From positions 57,763,949 to 57,827,948 of the forward strand of contig OY987298.1 in assembly GCA_963920635.1 (NCBI GenBank): a DNA stretch of 64,000 nucleotides, given 5' to 3'. Shown here piece after piece: positions 53,388 to 63,380 of this stretch (the first letter of the stretch is position 1; each line of letters starts with the position of its first letter). Below the pieces are notes generated by a model that was given only the letters and a program-made list of their open reading frames with translations, searched no databases and was not told the DNA's origin. Origin of the DNA: Pseudeuparius sepicola. Its lineage: Eukaryota > Arthropoda > Insecta > Coleoptera > Anthribidae. The translations under genes were made by a program, and so were the position numbers.

Positions 53388-54311
53388 ATGCCCTTGACAT
53401 CACAAGAACAAATTCAGAGAGCACAGCGTGCTAAAAAAATTAAAGAGCTAACTAGATCTATTAGAAGAAAATATGCTGCGTTAAAAACGGGTAAATCTGA
53501 GATGGATGAGACTTTAGATAAGATATTCAAGCCCGTAAAAGATTCTCTAAGCGAAATAAAAAATAATATGAAAGTTAAGGTAGGATCAAAGCAACAAACT
53601 GCAATTCGGATAAAACCTAAGATAGAATTATTTACTAGTACGCCAAGTAAAAAGTTACCGTCTGAAATATCGGGAGAAAATACATTACCTACAACGGTCT
53701 TAGAATCATCTCAAGTAACTGAATACGATGATGATGTTGAAGATGACGCAGATTATGGTTATCCTGAAACGGCCTTACCATACATTCAAAATTTCATCTC
53801 AAAATCTGCTGATATTGATAATACTTATGGTCCTAAACTTGATCGCAGTACCTACACATGGACCTTAGGAAATAAACATATCGATTTTGATAAAGACACG
53901 GGAGATATAATAATCGATAACACTCCTTTCAAGAGCACCGACGGACTTTACCAACTCATTTTCTATGAATATCCAGAATACAGTCAGGCGGATTTGTTAA
54001 ATTACAAGAAAATTTTAATGTTAACTGGTGTTCACCTTACATCGAATGGTAAATTGAGGGGTTCTCACAAGACCAAATACCTTAATATCATTAGACCTCT
54101 AATAAAAAGTAAAACTCAAGATGCGCAAGGTACAGGTATGCAGCTTACTTATAACACAAAACCCATAGAGTACGTATACTGGGATAATGTCAATGAATTA
54201 GTAGATAGGTTGAAGTTACTTGTAGCTTCTAAAGATGCTGGAAACACTTCTCACGACAACGAAATCGCAGCCATCTTAAATTTATTAAAGGAAGCTAAAG
54301 TTATTTACTAG
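53388..54311 (+). CDS. 307-aa conserved-type protein of Polinton-like elements
   Basis: ATG 28 bp after the ATPase stop. The N-terminus is helical and basic (QEQIQRAQRAKKIKELTRSI, RRKYAALKTGKSE). An acidic stretch follows (YDDDVEDDADYG), then a globular C-terminal domain with YGPKLDRSTYTWTLGNKHID, FDKDTGDIIIDNTPFKSTDG, LYQLIFYEYPEYSQADLLNY and SNGKLRGSHKTKYLNIIRPL. Proteins with the same G-DGLYQLIF...Y...DL--YK-IL signature occur in many arthropod transposon-derived hypothetical genes. Function is unknown; its place between ATPase and integrase suggests a morphogenesis or virion role. Confidence 0.78.
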   Translation: MPLTSQEQIQRAQRAKKIKELTRSIRRKYAALKTGKSEMDETLDKIFKPVKDSLSEIKNNMKVKVGSKQQTAIRIKPKIELFTSTPSKKLPSEISGENTLPTTVLESSQVTEYDDDVEDDADYGYPETALPYIQNFISKSADIDNTYGPKLDRSTYTWTLGNKHIDFDKDTGDIIIDNTPFKSTDGLYQLIFYEYPEYSQADLLNYKKILMLTGVHLTSNGKLRGSHKTKYLNIIRPLIKSKTQDAQGTGMQLTYNTKPIEYVYWDNVNELVDRLKLLVASKDAGNTSHDNEIAAILNLLKEAKVIY

Positions 54312-54347
54312 AAGTATAATTACTGTCAATATACAGTTAGTTACAAA

Positions 54348-54695
54348 ATGACTCTTAACAAGTTCGGACGCTCGTCGAAATACAAAAAGTCTAGCGGCAT
54401 TGTGCACTCTCCTTTGTCCCAAAACCAAAAATTGAATAGCGATGCTTCAGCTATTTCATTTCAATATAATAAAGATAACGAAAAGCTTAGAAATATATTA
54501 GATGAGCGTCATAACTTTTTATTACGGTCAGTAAACGACTTTAAAAATAACGTTTCCCAGCAAATACAGGATTTTAAAGAGTTGTTAGAATTAAATACTG
54601 TTGCTTTGCAAACTGCCATAGAGAAAATAACACAAGAGCAGGATGTGATTAAAGAACAACTGAAATTGGATAAACAAAAGAGCGGTGTAAAGTAA
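54348..54695 (+). CDS. 115-aa coiled-coil protein
   Basis: ATG 36 bp after the previous stop. It has a basic N-terminus (MTLNKFGRSSKYKKSS) followed by a long heptad-like helix (DNEKLRNILDERHNFLLRSV, DFKNNVSQQIQDFKELLELN, TVALQTAIEKITQEQDVIKE). It is probably a small oligomeric structural protein of the gene block; the family is not recognised. Confidence 0.72.
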   Translation: MTLNKFGRSSKYKKSSGIVHSPLSQNQKLNSDASAISFQYNKDNEKLRNILDERHNFLLRSVNDFKNNVSQQIQDFKELLELNTVALQTAIEKITQEQDVIKEQLKLDKQKSGVK

Positions 54696-54728
54696 TTTCA
54701 TTTTAAGTTGGAATTGAGCAGTTGAACA

Positions 54729-55673
54729 ATGAATTTCGGTCATAGTGATGAAAAAGTTCGGTTAGTTAGGGAACTCCATAAACCAGCTCGAAAAAATTAT
54801 CCTCGACGTCGAACTATTATCAAAGGCTTAGATGATCTTTGGCAAGCCGATCTTGCTCAGTTAGATCAATATGCTTACTGTAATAGAGGTAATAAATTCA
54901 TATTAGTTGTAATTGACTCTTTCTCCAAATATGTCTGGTGTAGACCGCTACAATCCAAGTCTGGAGCAGATGTTACAAAGGCTTTTAAAGATATTTTAAA
55001 AAACAGTGGGGGACGCAAGCCTCACAATTTACAAACCGATCAGGGCAAAGAATTTTACAACTCTGAATTCCAGAAATTGATGAAAACTTTTCAAATTAAT
55101 CACTACAGTACATTTACCGACAAAAAGGCAGCTATAGTGGAAAGAGTAATACGAACTTTGAAAGAAAAATTATTCAAGTATTTCAGTCTAAATGGAAAAT
55201 ATAGGTGGATTGATATTTTGCCTACTGTAGTAAATGAGTACAATAATAGGAAACATAGAACGATACAAATGAAGCCTGGTGAAGTTAACAAAAACAACGA
55301 GCAACATTTAGTCACCAATGTGTACAACAGTCACTTAAAAGTATTCAAAACTCGTAAATTTAGGAAGGGTGACATTGTGAGAATAAGTAAAGCTAGACAT
55401 GTATTTGACAAGGGATATCGACCTAATTGGACAACGGAGTTGTTCAAAATAATCAAAGTACAACACACCAATCCTCCCACATATTTGTTAGAAGATTTAC
55501 GTGGAAGAGCTATAAAGGGTGGTTTTTATAATGAAGAATTGCAAAAAGTGGCAAATCCTGACATCTATTTGGTGGAAAAAGTGCTTCAAAGGAGGAGGGG
55601 GAAAGTTCTTGTGCGATGGCTCGGGTTAGATAAAAGCCACGACTCGTGGATAAGCGAAACAAACATTGTGTAG
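54729..55673 (+). CDS. Polinton-type integrase with C-terminal chromodomain
   Basis: 314 residues from ATG 54729. The DDE core is Asp41 (LWQADLAQLDQYAY), Asp104 (LQTDQGKEFYNSEF) and Glu138 (KKAAIVERVIRTLKEKLF). Downstream are YNNRKHRTIQMKPGEV and an SH3-like FRKGDIVRIS segment. A chromodomain ends the protein (YLVEKVLQRRRGKVLVRWLG, then SHDSWI). This rve-plus-chromodomain arrangement is the hallmark of Maverick/Polinton integrases, which insert the element with 6-bp target duplications; the chromodomain may steer insertion to marked chromatin. It is intact and present once in this element. Confidence 0.92.
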   Translation: MNFGHSDEKVRLVRELHKPARKNYPRRRTIIKGLDDLWQADLAQLDQYAYCNRGNKFILVVIDSFSKYVWCRPLQSKSGADVTKAFKDILKNSGGRKPHNLQTDQGKEFYNSEFQKLMKTFQINHYSTFTDKKAAIVERVIRTLKEKLFKYFSLNGKYRWIDILPTVVNEYNNRKHRTIQMKPGEVNKNNEQHLVTNVYNSHLKVFKTRKFRKGDIVRISKARHVFDKGYRPNWTTELFKIIKVQHTNPPTYLLEDLRGRAIKGGFYNEELQKVANPDIYLVEKVLQRRRGKVLVRWLGLDKSHDSWISETNIV

Positions 55674-55698
55674 TTCTCTCGGTGAACGAACCGCCAAA

Positions 55699-56334
55699 AT
55701 GTCTGACAGTGGTTACGAATCCGATGTAAGCAGCAGTGAAAATGATATTGTAGAAGATTCTTTGCTTTTGGCAGCATGTTTTCCGATCAAATCAACTAAT
55801 GGATTATTCATTCATACAGGGTTGAGTCTCAAGAAATATTTTGAGCCAGCAGTAATCATCACATACCTTTGTCATGATCGGACAGTAATTTCCTTGAACT
55901 ACTCTGAATGGAATAAATTATTGGAACATGTATGTGAATTTATTAATAATGGTGGAGCTCCAATGTTTGCCAGATTCGACTCACGTATGGTTCTAAGTAC
56001 GGTGATTGACGCCGATGGAAATCAGCACGTGTCGCTTAGAAAAAATATTGTGTATGTTTATTTTACCGAGGCAGATATTTTTGAATTGTTAAACGTTAGC
56101 ATAAGTGCATCTTTGAGATTTGGCTTTTTGCTCCGCTTTGATTTTTATGATTTCTATTGTAATTTCTTAGATAAAGTCAATCATCTAGTAGTAAGTAGTA
56201 ACTTAAATGAAACAGACATTATATTAATATTATGTAATATTACATTTAGTATAGAAACCTTTTGTATTTTTGAACTCTTCTGTTTTTACAAAGAGTTTCT
56301 GTTGGCTGATTTGTATAGGAGAAGGTTGGTTTAA
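55699..56334 (+). CDS. 211-aa acidic-start protein of the core (possible PC4-like fold)
   Basis: The first ATG is at 55699 (MSDSGYESDVSSSENDIVED); the frame is open eleven codons upstream without ATG, overlapping the integrase end. After the Ser/Asp/Glu-rich start, GLSLKKYFEPAVIITYLCHD, RTVISLNYSEWNKLLEHVCE and VSLRKNIVYVYFT could form a small beta-sheet plus helix domain. The ISL-YSEW-KLL pattern recalls PC4-type ssDNA-binding folds, but this is weak. The C-terminus is hydrophobic and Phe/Cys-rich. It ends 31 bp before the junction with the right arm, so its natural 3' end may have been altered by the rearrangement. Confidence 0.65.
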   Translation: MSDSGYESDVSSSENDIVEDSLLLAACFPIKSTNGLFIHTGLSLKKYFEPAVIITYLCHDRTVISLNYSEWNKLLEHVCEFINNGGAPMFARFDSRMVLSTVIDADGNQHVSLRKNIVYVYFTEADIFELLNVSISASLRFGFLLRFDFYDFYCNFLDKVNHLVVSSNLNETDIILILCNITFSIETFCIFELFCFYKEFLLADLYRRRLV

Positions 56335-56365
56335 TAAAACAACGTTCTACAAATATGGGTTTTTT

Positions 56366-56913
56366 GAATTTTCTCTAGCCTCTGATGGACCAATTACATC
56401 GTCGTTTGAGTTAAAGGGAAAATATCCAACGCCACTAACTTGTTTAAGCACGTCTTGCAATAACTGATACTTGGGTTGGTACAGTGACTTACTGTACAAG
56501 TAAATATTCTCGAATTTTAGTCCGTTTTCATTAAATATTAAACTAAGTAAAGCGTTGGTTTTTCCACATCCGCTAGGTCCACAAAAAATTGCCCTAAATG
56601 AGTTTGGAAACAGTACACCGTGTTTAGATTTAGCACTACTTTCTTGCACAATATCTAGGTTTTCTACTGGAAGTGAAACTGTCTGCTGATGGATTTGCAT
56701 CGCGTCTTTCGAATCGTTGTATCCAACGACCTCGCTAACAACTAAGTCGTTTTGAAGTTGGTGGATTCTTTTATGAGTTTTTAAGTTATCTTTTCTCGAA
56801 AACGTTTTACTACAGAATTCACACATAAAAATAATAGTTCTGTGAATATTCTTGTGTCTTGTAAAACTATCCGATCTACAAAATGTTGTACCGCAAATAT
56901 CACACATATACAT
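56366..56913 (-). pseudogene. truncated zinc-finger/ATPase gene, right copy
   Basis: The copy starts at ATG 56913, keeps both zinc fingers and Walker A, and matches the left copy to codon 183. At the arm/core junction it runs into unrelated bases and stops a few codons later at 56347. Walker B and the rest of the motor are lost, so it cannot be an active ATPase. It might act as a zinc-finger-only or dominant-negative product if expressed. Confidence 0.9.
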
Positions 56914-57005
56914 CACGTAGGTGGGGAATAAAACACTGACAATTATACTTAATTTTATCTTTATTATATACTAACACATTGTTACAATACATTCATACTA
57001 TATTT

Positions 57006-57923
57006 TTAATTTGCCTTTGGATCATTTGCCTTCGGATCACTTGCCTTCGGATCATTTACCTTTGCCTTCCGATCATTTGCCTTTGCCTTTGGATCATTTG
57101 CCTTTGCCTTCGAATCATTTGCCTTTGCATTTGAATCATTTGCCTTTGCCTTTGGATCATTTGCCTTCGGATCACTTGCCTTCGGATCATTTACCTTTGC
57201 CTTCCGATCATTTGCCTTTGCCTTTGGATCATTTGCCTTTGCCTTCGAATCATTTGCCTTTGCCTTTGAATCATTTGCCTTTGCCTTTGGATCATTTGCC
57301 TTCGGATCACTTGCCTTCGGATCATTTACCTTTGCCTTCCGATCATTTGCCTTTGCCTTTGGATCATTTGCCTTTGCCTTCGAATCATTTGCCTTTGCCT
57401 TTGAATCATTTGCCTTTGCCTTTGGATCATTTGCCTTCGGATCACTTGCCTTCGGATCATTTACCTTTGCCTTCCGATCATTTGCCTTTGCCTTTGGATC
57501 ATTTGCCTTTGCCTTCGAATCATTTGCCTTTGCCTTTGAATCATTTGCCTTTGCCTTTGGATCATTTGCCTTCGGATCACTTGCCTTCGGATCATTTACC
57601 TTTGCCTTCCGATCATTTGCCTTTGCCTTTGGATCATTTGCCTTTGCCTTCGAATCATTTGCCTTTGCCTTTGAATCATTTGCCTTTGCCTTTGGATCAT
57701 TTGCCTTCGGATCATTTACCTTTGCCTTCCGATCATTTGCCTTTGCCTTTGGATCATTTGCCTTTGCTTTCGAATCATTTGCCTTTGCCTTTGAATCATT
57801 TGCCTTTGCCTTTAGATCATTTGCCTTTGCCTTTAGATCATTTGCCTTTGGAGTGCTCCAAATTTTCAGTTCCATATCTCCCATCTCTCTCTTTGTGACA
57901 GCCGCCGCGTTCCTGAGACTCAT
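57006..57923 (-). CDS. KAND-repeat protein, right copy (305 aa, six repeats)
   Basis: Same start context as the left copy (ATG at 57923). It has six 45-residue units instead of eight, and one unit lacks five residues (SDPKA). There is also one Lys-to-Asn change (KANDSNAKAND). All length changes are multiples of three, so the frame stays open. Confidence 0.55.
   Translation of the reverse strand: MSLRNAAAVTKREMGDMELKIWSTPKANDLKAKANDLKAKANDSKAKANDSKAKANDPKAKANDRKAKVNDPKANDPKAKANDSKAKANDSKAKANDPKAKANDRKAKVNDPKASDPKANDPKAKANDSKAKANDSKAKANDPKAKANDRKAKVNDPKASDPKANDPKAKANDSKAKANDSKAKANDPKAKANDRKAKVNDPKASDPKANDPKAKANDSKAKANDSKAKANDPKAKANDRKAKVNDPKASDPKANDPKAKANDSNAKANDSKAKANDPKAKANDRKAKVNDPKASDPKANDPKAN
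57011..57860 (-). repeat. 135-bp / 21-bp nested tandem repeat, right arm
   Basis: Mirror of 51236-52362 with two fewer higher-order units and a 15-bp internal deletion. Confidence 0.95.
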
Positions 57924-58434
57924 AGCGCGCCCTCGACGGCGGGGCCTTCGAACCACCCAGCGGTATCTTTCGAACCCCCTTGCGCATACCTGTTGCAAGG
58001 GTAAAGTATTCGGCGAAATATCGATCAATTGGTAGTACTTTTGAAGCACGACTGTAGTTGTTTCCCTACAGAAATAGAGGGCACGACCTGTATTAAAAAT
58101 CTAATATTTTCATTGTATTGATTACACGTCAATTCATAAAAGAAAATCAGTAGTTGCAATCTTTATGAAATTTGGAATAACTCAAATATGCAGATTAGTT
58201 GTTCCATTTATTTCAAAATAAAAAACAGCAAAAAATACAGTTTTCTGAAATGGATGAATTAAAATTTAAAAAAATGTATCACTTTTTATAGCATATATTT
58301 AAATAGGACATAAAACACTAGGATCCCCTCCTAGACATCTCGTACAGGTTGATGTTTTAGACTATAAAAACTCTGGAGATATCTCAATAGACATCAGTTA
58401 CAGTTTTTCTCCAAACAAATTAAATTTAATAACA

Positions 58435-58935
58435 ATGGCTGCCTCCATAAATAATTCCCTATACCAACTTGCGTTAGAAGAAAAAGAAGAGATTGAGAAA
58501 ACGGTGCCTGCAGAATTGAGAAGAGACATCGACGACATTGACGACGATGATGCTAGTGACGAAGATGAAGGGGTAGACGTTGGCCGCGATGACTCCGTCG
58601 TGGCGAAAAGTGTACCCATTAACCCGAGCGAGGGTTATAATAACTGGACAGTGGGGGGCCTCTGTGTATCTGCCGCATATGTAAAGGTAACAGAAAGGGC
58701 GCGTTTGTGCCTAAATTGTTACCGTGCGTATGTGGTAGATTTTACAGAGGTTTCCCTGAATGGTTTCACCGACAATGCGAAGCATCGGCATGAAACTTTA
58801 CATTTTTCTTTGACAGAAATGCCTTTGCAAAGATTCATGCGGTGTAGTGCCTGTAAAGAAAAGCTTTACATAGCTTTTCGGCAAGACACCTGCTTGATGT
58901 GTAAAGCAGGTGCAAAAATTATACCATTATTGTAA
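58435..58935 (+). CDS. 166-aa acidic CxxC zinc protein, right copy
   Basis: Identical in predicted protein to 50150-50650: acidic residues 30-55, then CLNC, CSAC and CLMC pairs. Its 3' end is likewise followed by a diverged tandem duplicate (58865-59544). Confidence 0.75.
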   Translation: MAASINNSLYQLALEEKEEIEKTVPAELRRDIDDIDDDDASDEDEGVDVGRDDSVVAKSVPINPSEGYNNWTVGGLCVSAAYVKVTERARLCLNCYRAYVVDFTEVSLNGFTDNAKHRHETLHFSLTEMPLQRFMRCSACKEKLYIAFRQDTCLMCKAGAKIIPLL

Positions 58936-59544
58936 ATAAAATGTATTATTGTAAATAAAATGTATTATTGGATAATTCTGTTTTTATTATTATTATTTAA
59001 ATTAAATTCCTGACTATAAGAAAATAAACGTGAAATAAAATATTTAATTAAAAACTACAGTTTGATACCTACAAATGTTCTGGGATTTTAGGTAGTCGCA
59101 TGCTACTGCTTGTCCGTGCGAGGATGATCGCTATGTAAAATCCCCTGGCTGTATTTTTTACCTTTCTTACATCGCTCAGCCGGAAGTGTGCACGTACGGT
59201 TATGCTAAAGCATAGCTTTTCGGCAAGATACATGCTTAATATGTAAAACAGGTGCAAAAACTAGACCATTGGTATTATTGTAAATGAAATGTATTATTGG
59301 ATAATTGTTTTATTATTATTATTTAAATTAAATTCTCGAATATAAGAAAATAAATGTTTAATAAAATATTTACTTAAAAACTACAGTTTGATACTACAAA
59401 TGTTCTGGGATTTTAGGTATCCGCTTGCTACCGCTTGTCCGTGCGAGTTCGAGCGAGGACGATCGCTATGTAAAATCCCCTGACTATATTTTTTACCTTT
59501 CTTACATCTCCCTCAGCCGGAAGTGTGCACGTACGCTTATGCTA
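58865..59544. repeat. tandem duplication of the zinc-protein 3' end and flank, right arm
   Basis: Mirror of 49541-50220; the same two diverged units are present, so the duplication predates the arm duplication. Confidence 0.85.
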
Positions 59545-59722
59545 AAGTATGGTCTGCTTAGGAGAAAAATATTACTTTTGTATTTAGCTACCGAGCGACT
59601 CTGTATTGCACGTAATAAAATTTTATTGCTTGCTGTTTATAATGGTATTGGGTGAGAAATGAATAACAAAGCGTTGGTTTAAAACTATGTGTAATATTAT
59701 ATATATATGATTCAACTTATGC

Positions 59723-60678
59723 TTACTTATAACTAGTTAATATTTTATTCACACGCGCTTCATCTATTTCTATTATACTAATCCTATTTACTAAAATTTT
59801 TCTTAATTTATCTAACCTATCTATTTTATTTTTTAAACCAGCCTTGTTTTTGGCCAGCTTATTACTTTGAAGCTGTAAGACGACAACATTATCTTCCAGC
59901 ACTTTATTAAGTTCCAAATTGTGACGTCCTCCAGCTGTTGGATCTTCAAAATCGAAGCTGTCATCCGGAAACCTGTTTGTGCGGCGCCCCCTGTTATAAA
60001 CCGCTCTCAACGTCTCCATATTTTTCCCAACAGTCCTCACAGGACTGGAGACGTTCTGCCGGTGGGTTTGCTCAGACTGAGCAGGCGACGCATGCCCTGC
60101 AGGTTGCGCGGGTTGCTCATATTCAGGTGCGGGTTGTTCAGGCTGTACATATGTCAATTGCGCAGGCTGCACATGTGCGGATTCGGCAGGTTGTGCAGGC
60201 TGTACATATACCGATTGTTCATGTGCCAGCTCACGCTCGATCTGCGACACAGCAAACGATGTTGCGCTTCTAATGCTTTCATCGTCCACTTCGGAATACT
60301 ATAAGTATAAGATAAACATTTATTATTTGTTAGAATTCATAAACATGTCTACTTACATGATCAACATTGTTTTCTTCAGATGAATTTTCAACTGACCCCT
60401 CTGCCGCAAGCGTCTCGATGAGATTATAAGCAGATGGTGACTATAATAATTATTGAATGTTAGTATATCGCAAATAAAAAAATATTTTTCGCATAAGAAA
60501 ATCTCCAACTTGCGGCTAACAAGAAAAAAGTTGGCAAAAATTTTCTGATGCGAAAAAGCAAAATAGTTTCTCGAAGCAAATTGAAATAACGTATTTAATA
60601 ATTATAAAAAAATAAGTTTTGACTTACCCTCACAACAGCATTGTAGTGGACAATCGCCTTAGTTTGGAACACACTCAT
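59723..60678 (-). CDS. 236-aa spliced Pro/Gln-repeat coiled-coil protein, right copy
   Basis: Exons 60628-60678, 60357-60440 and 59723-60298 on the minus strand, with the same GTAAGT donors and TAG acceptors as the left copy. A base change in the AHVQPAQ region (TCG/TCC serine) is synonymous. Confidence 0.7.
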
Positions 60679-61094
60679 AATTATAAGCAAAGTAATAAAT
60701 TTAAAAATAACACACGACAAAACTCGAACACAATTCAACAAAATTTAGAAAACTGATGCTTTTGCTGAATTTCTACACCCTTTTGTAGATTTTAAAATGA
60801 ATGCGTTGGTGGGGATGGCTCTCAACGTTGCTACTTTTTAATTTAGGCGTTAACTTTGCTCTGGTGGGAGTGGGGGTAACTCCACCCCTTCGGCGTTGCC
60901 AAAAAATTTTCTACTTCAAATTGCTCTATTTTCTAATTAGACGACAACGCTGTTGAGTGGGGATAGGCAATGCTTACGTTAAATATAAAAGGCAGCCACA
61001 TCCTTAACAAAATTCACTAAATTCAATTCAATACAAAGAATTAAATATTGCTTCAGCTAGATAATTGTGGCAAAAGTTTATAACACTCGTTGAG

Positions 61095-61592
61095 ATGTAT
61101 TCTCAGAATAAGAGAAAAGTGACAGATGATGGATACAGTGCAGGATGGAGTTCGTATGGTCAGTGGAAAACGGAAGAAAACGCAAATCCAATTAGGCGAT
61201 TAAGGGACACTCATGTGAGGCACTATAATGAAGGTTTATACGCGGGATGGTTTGATCATCAGGCTGGTAAGAATAGGCGTTTTCTGGAGGGTGACGTGAA
61301 AATGGATAAAGTTCAATATGGTGCAGGATATCAAGATGGATGGATCAGATACGGTCAGTGTTTTGCGAACGCTAATGACATTTACATGGCTAAATCTGAT
61401 ATCATTGCATATAATAAGGCGTACTACGCAGGGTGGTTTAATCATCAGCGTCAAATCGAATACGAATCTGGCTATGTGGCAGGGTATTTTCGATTTGCGA
61501 ATAATGAGGACATAATACGAAATCGAACGACTTATAATTATGCATATTATGAAGGCTGGTTCGACCGTCTACGCAGACAACGACAGTGCTAA
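61095..61592 (+). CDS. 165-aa YxxGW-repeat protein, right copy
   Basis: Identical in predicted protein to the left copy (47491-47988): six Gly-aromatic units and the RRQRQC tail. ATG at 61095. Confidence 0.75.
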   Translation: MYSQNKRKVTDDGYSAGWSSYGQWKTEENANPIRRLRDTHVRHYNEGLYAGWFDHQAGKNRRFLEGDVKMDKVQYGAGYQDGWIRYGQCFANANDIYMAKSDIIAYNKAYYAGWFNHQRQIEYESGYVAGYFRFANNEDIIRNRTTYNYAYYEGWFDRLRRQRQC

Positions 61593-62836
61593 TATTTGTA
61601 TATAAGTTTATTGTAACAAAATATATGAATTATTTTAATAAAACAAAACATTAATTAATTTTAGTTTGTTTTATTTATATACTGGTTTCTTGTTTAGTTT
61701 TGTTTACCTATTCCTTACTAACCCACTTTAAAGCAATATTTTTATCGAGGAATTTTAAGTGGAATATTAATAATGTACACAGTTTTTTTTTTATCAAAAT
61801 AACAATAACAGCAAAATATTCTCATTTAAGTTTTAACATTGAAAGCCTTTTTTTATTAAAATCTCAGGTAGGGTCGCACGAGAAGATTTACAAGCAGGTG
61901 AAAATCTAAATAATTTGAACAGTCTGCTATAAAACTACCAGGCAGTAAATTTTTATAACATGCCATTTACAGGACTATAAAAAAAAGTCTGACAAAAAAC
62001 ATTTAAAAGTGGATCATTGTTATGTAAGATTATCCCTTGAAGGAAGGGTCGCGCAAGAAGATTTAGAAACAGGTGAAAGTCTAAAGAATGTGAACAGCCT
62101 GCTATAAAAGTAAAAGGGGGCAAACTTGTCTGCATTTTTGTTGACTCGGCACAAAAAGATTCAAGGTACTAAAACCAGGTGAAGGTGTAACTAATTTGAA
62201 CAGTCGGGTGTAAAACTCTGAAAGGGTTAACTTTCTCTGGAATTATGCCAAAAATGGTTCGAGTCACTATCTGCGCTGGATTGGCTGTTTATAGAATTGT
62301 AGGTGGGAACTGAAAAGCTTCCTCCTACTTAGTAGATCCTTATAAAAGTACTGCATCCAACTGAGACGTTGGCGTCGAAAGTTGGCGTCGAAAGTTGGCG
62401 TCTAAAGTGGGCGGCTTAAGTGGGACTTAAAATAAGTGGGCGGCTTAAGTGGGACTTAAAATGGGGACTTTACATGGGGAATTTGCATGGGGACTATGTA
62501 TGGACTTCCTTAGAGGGCACAGAAATTATTATTTTTGTTAGAATTGTTATCATTAGGCATTATTATTTTTTGTTTGGAGCTACATCAAGCTGCAAGAAAA
62601 AATTGTGTTTGGTTTTAATTCAAGTTTCAGTTTTGCACTTTTTTTATACTATTACTTTGTTGTACACCTGCTGGGTAGTTTGTTATTTTATTAATTTACT
62701 ATGGGTAGAAGAAATGAAACATCTCTTATGCTATATATATTTTATTTTTAATTGTTTAAAGTTCTTATTAATTTCATATATATCAATTTCATATTTTAGT
62801 TTCTGTAATTTTCGAATGTGAGACTCCAAAGTATTT
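61593..62836. other. right-arm copy of the gap between convergent genes
   Basis: Mirror of 46246-47490 with the same GC-box repeats, GACGCC repeats and TATA-like box. A 2-bp difference in the TTTTAAGTCCCACTTAAGCC repeat opens a 133-codon frame here that is absent from the left arm, so that frame is not considered real. Confidence 0.45.
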
Positions 62837-63157
62837 TTATAGCTGTTCCGGTTCTTGGACGGAAAATTGAATATTAGTTGTTTTCCCGACAGGTCCATAA
62901 CTAATAAGATAATACTTTCGCCCGTTGAAAATGTCGTTGTTTACTTGCTCAATTCGTTCTTCTGTAAATTCTACCGTGAACCTTTGCGGTAAAATTGTTT
63001 TGAAATCGTCGAATTCCAAGGATATCTTCTCGCCGAACTTGGTGTTTATTTTCGTAAATGCATGTACCTCAAACTTTCGGTTGACTTCCAAATCTTGGAC
63101 CCTAATGAATTTCTTCAGGAACAAACTGTTATTTAAATGGGTCACAAACGATGCCAT
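62837..63157 (-). CDS. 106-aa small beta-rich protein, right copy
   Basis: Same predicted protein as 45925-46245, reading inward from the right tip of the element. Confidence 0.7.
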   Translation of the reverse strand: MASFVTHLNNSLFLKKFIRVQDLEVNRKFEVHAFTKINTKFGEKISLEFDDFKTILPQRFTVEFTEERIEQVNNDIFNGRKYYLISYGPVGKTTNIQFSVQEPEQL

Positions 63158-63302
63158 ACTTTTAATCTTATTTAGTTAAGTTAAAAGTGAGAACTGTGTA
63201 CTACTTTACCAATCAACCATCGAAATATATACTAAAAAAAGTGGAGGGGATCCCCCCACACAAATCCCCCCCACCGCTAGATTTTATCCCCGAAAACCCT
63301 AT

Positions 63303-63380
63303 GCGGATCCTGGCTCAGGCTCAAAACCCTTATGCGGAAGCTGGCTCACATATGGCGGCCATCTTTGAGCCAGGATCCGC
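63303..63380. promoter_or_regulatory. subterminal hairpin of the right end
   Basis: GCGGATCCTGGCTC (63303-63316) and GAGCCAGGATCCGC (63367-63380), the mirror of 45702-45779. Confidence 0.6.

Larger units (their letters stand above)
53005..56365 (+). other. single-copy core of the palindromic element
   Basis: The 3,361 bp between the inverted arms. It holds five plus-strand coding segments (ATPase C-terminus, 307-aa protein, coiled-coil protein, integrase, 211-aa protein) spaced 28-36 bp apart, all in one direction as in a compact Polinton gene block. Confidence 0.9.

Noticed and set aside
62420..62821. 133-codon frame with a hydrophobic stretch in the right arm
   Set aside because: The left arm has a 2-bp difference that destroys it; only a short tail is shared, so it is not a conserved gene.
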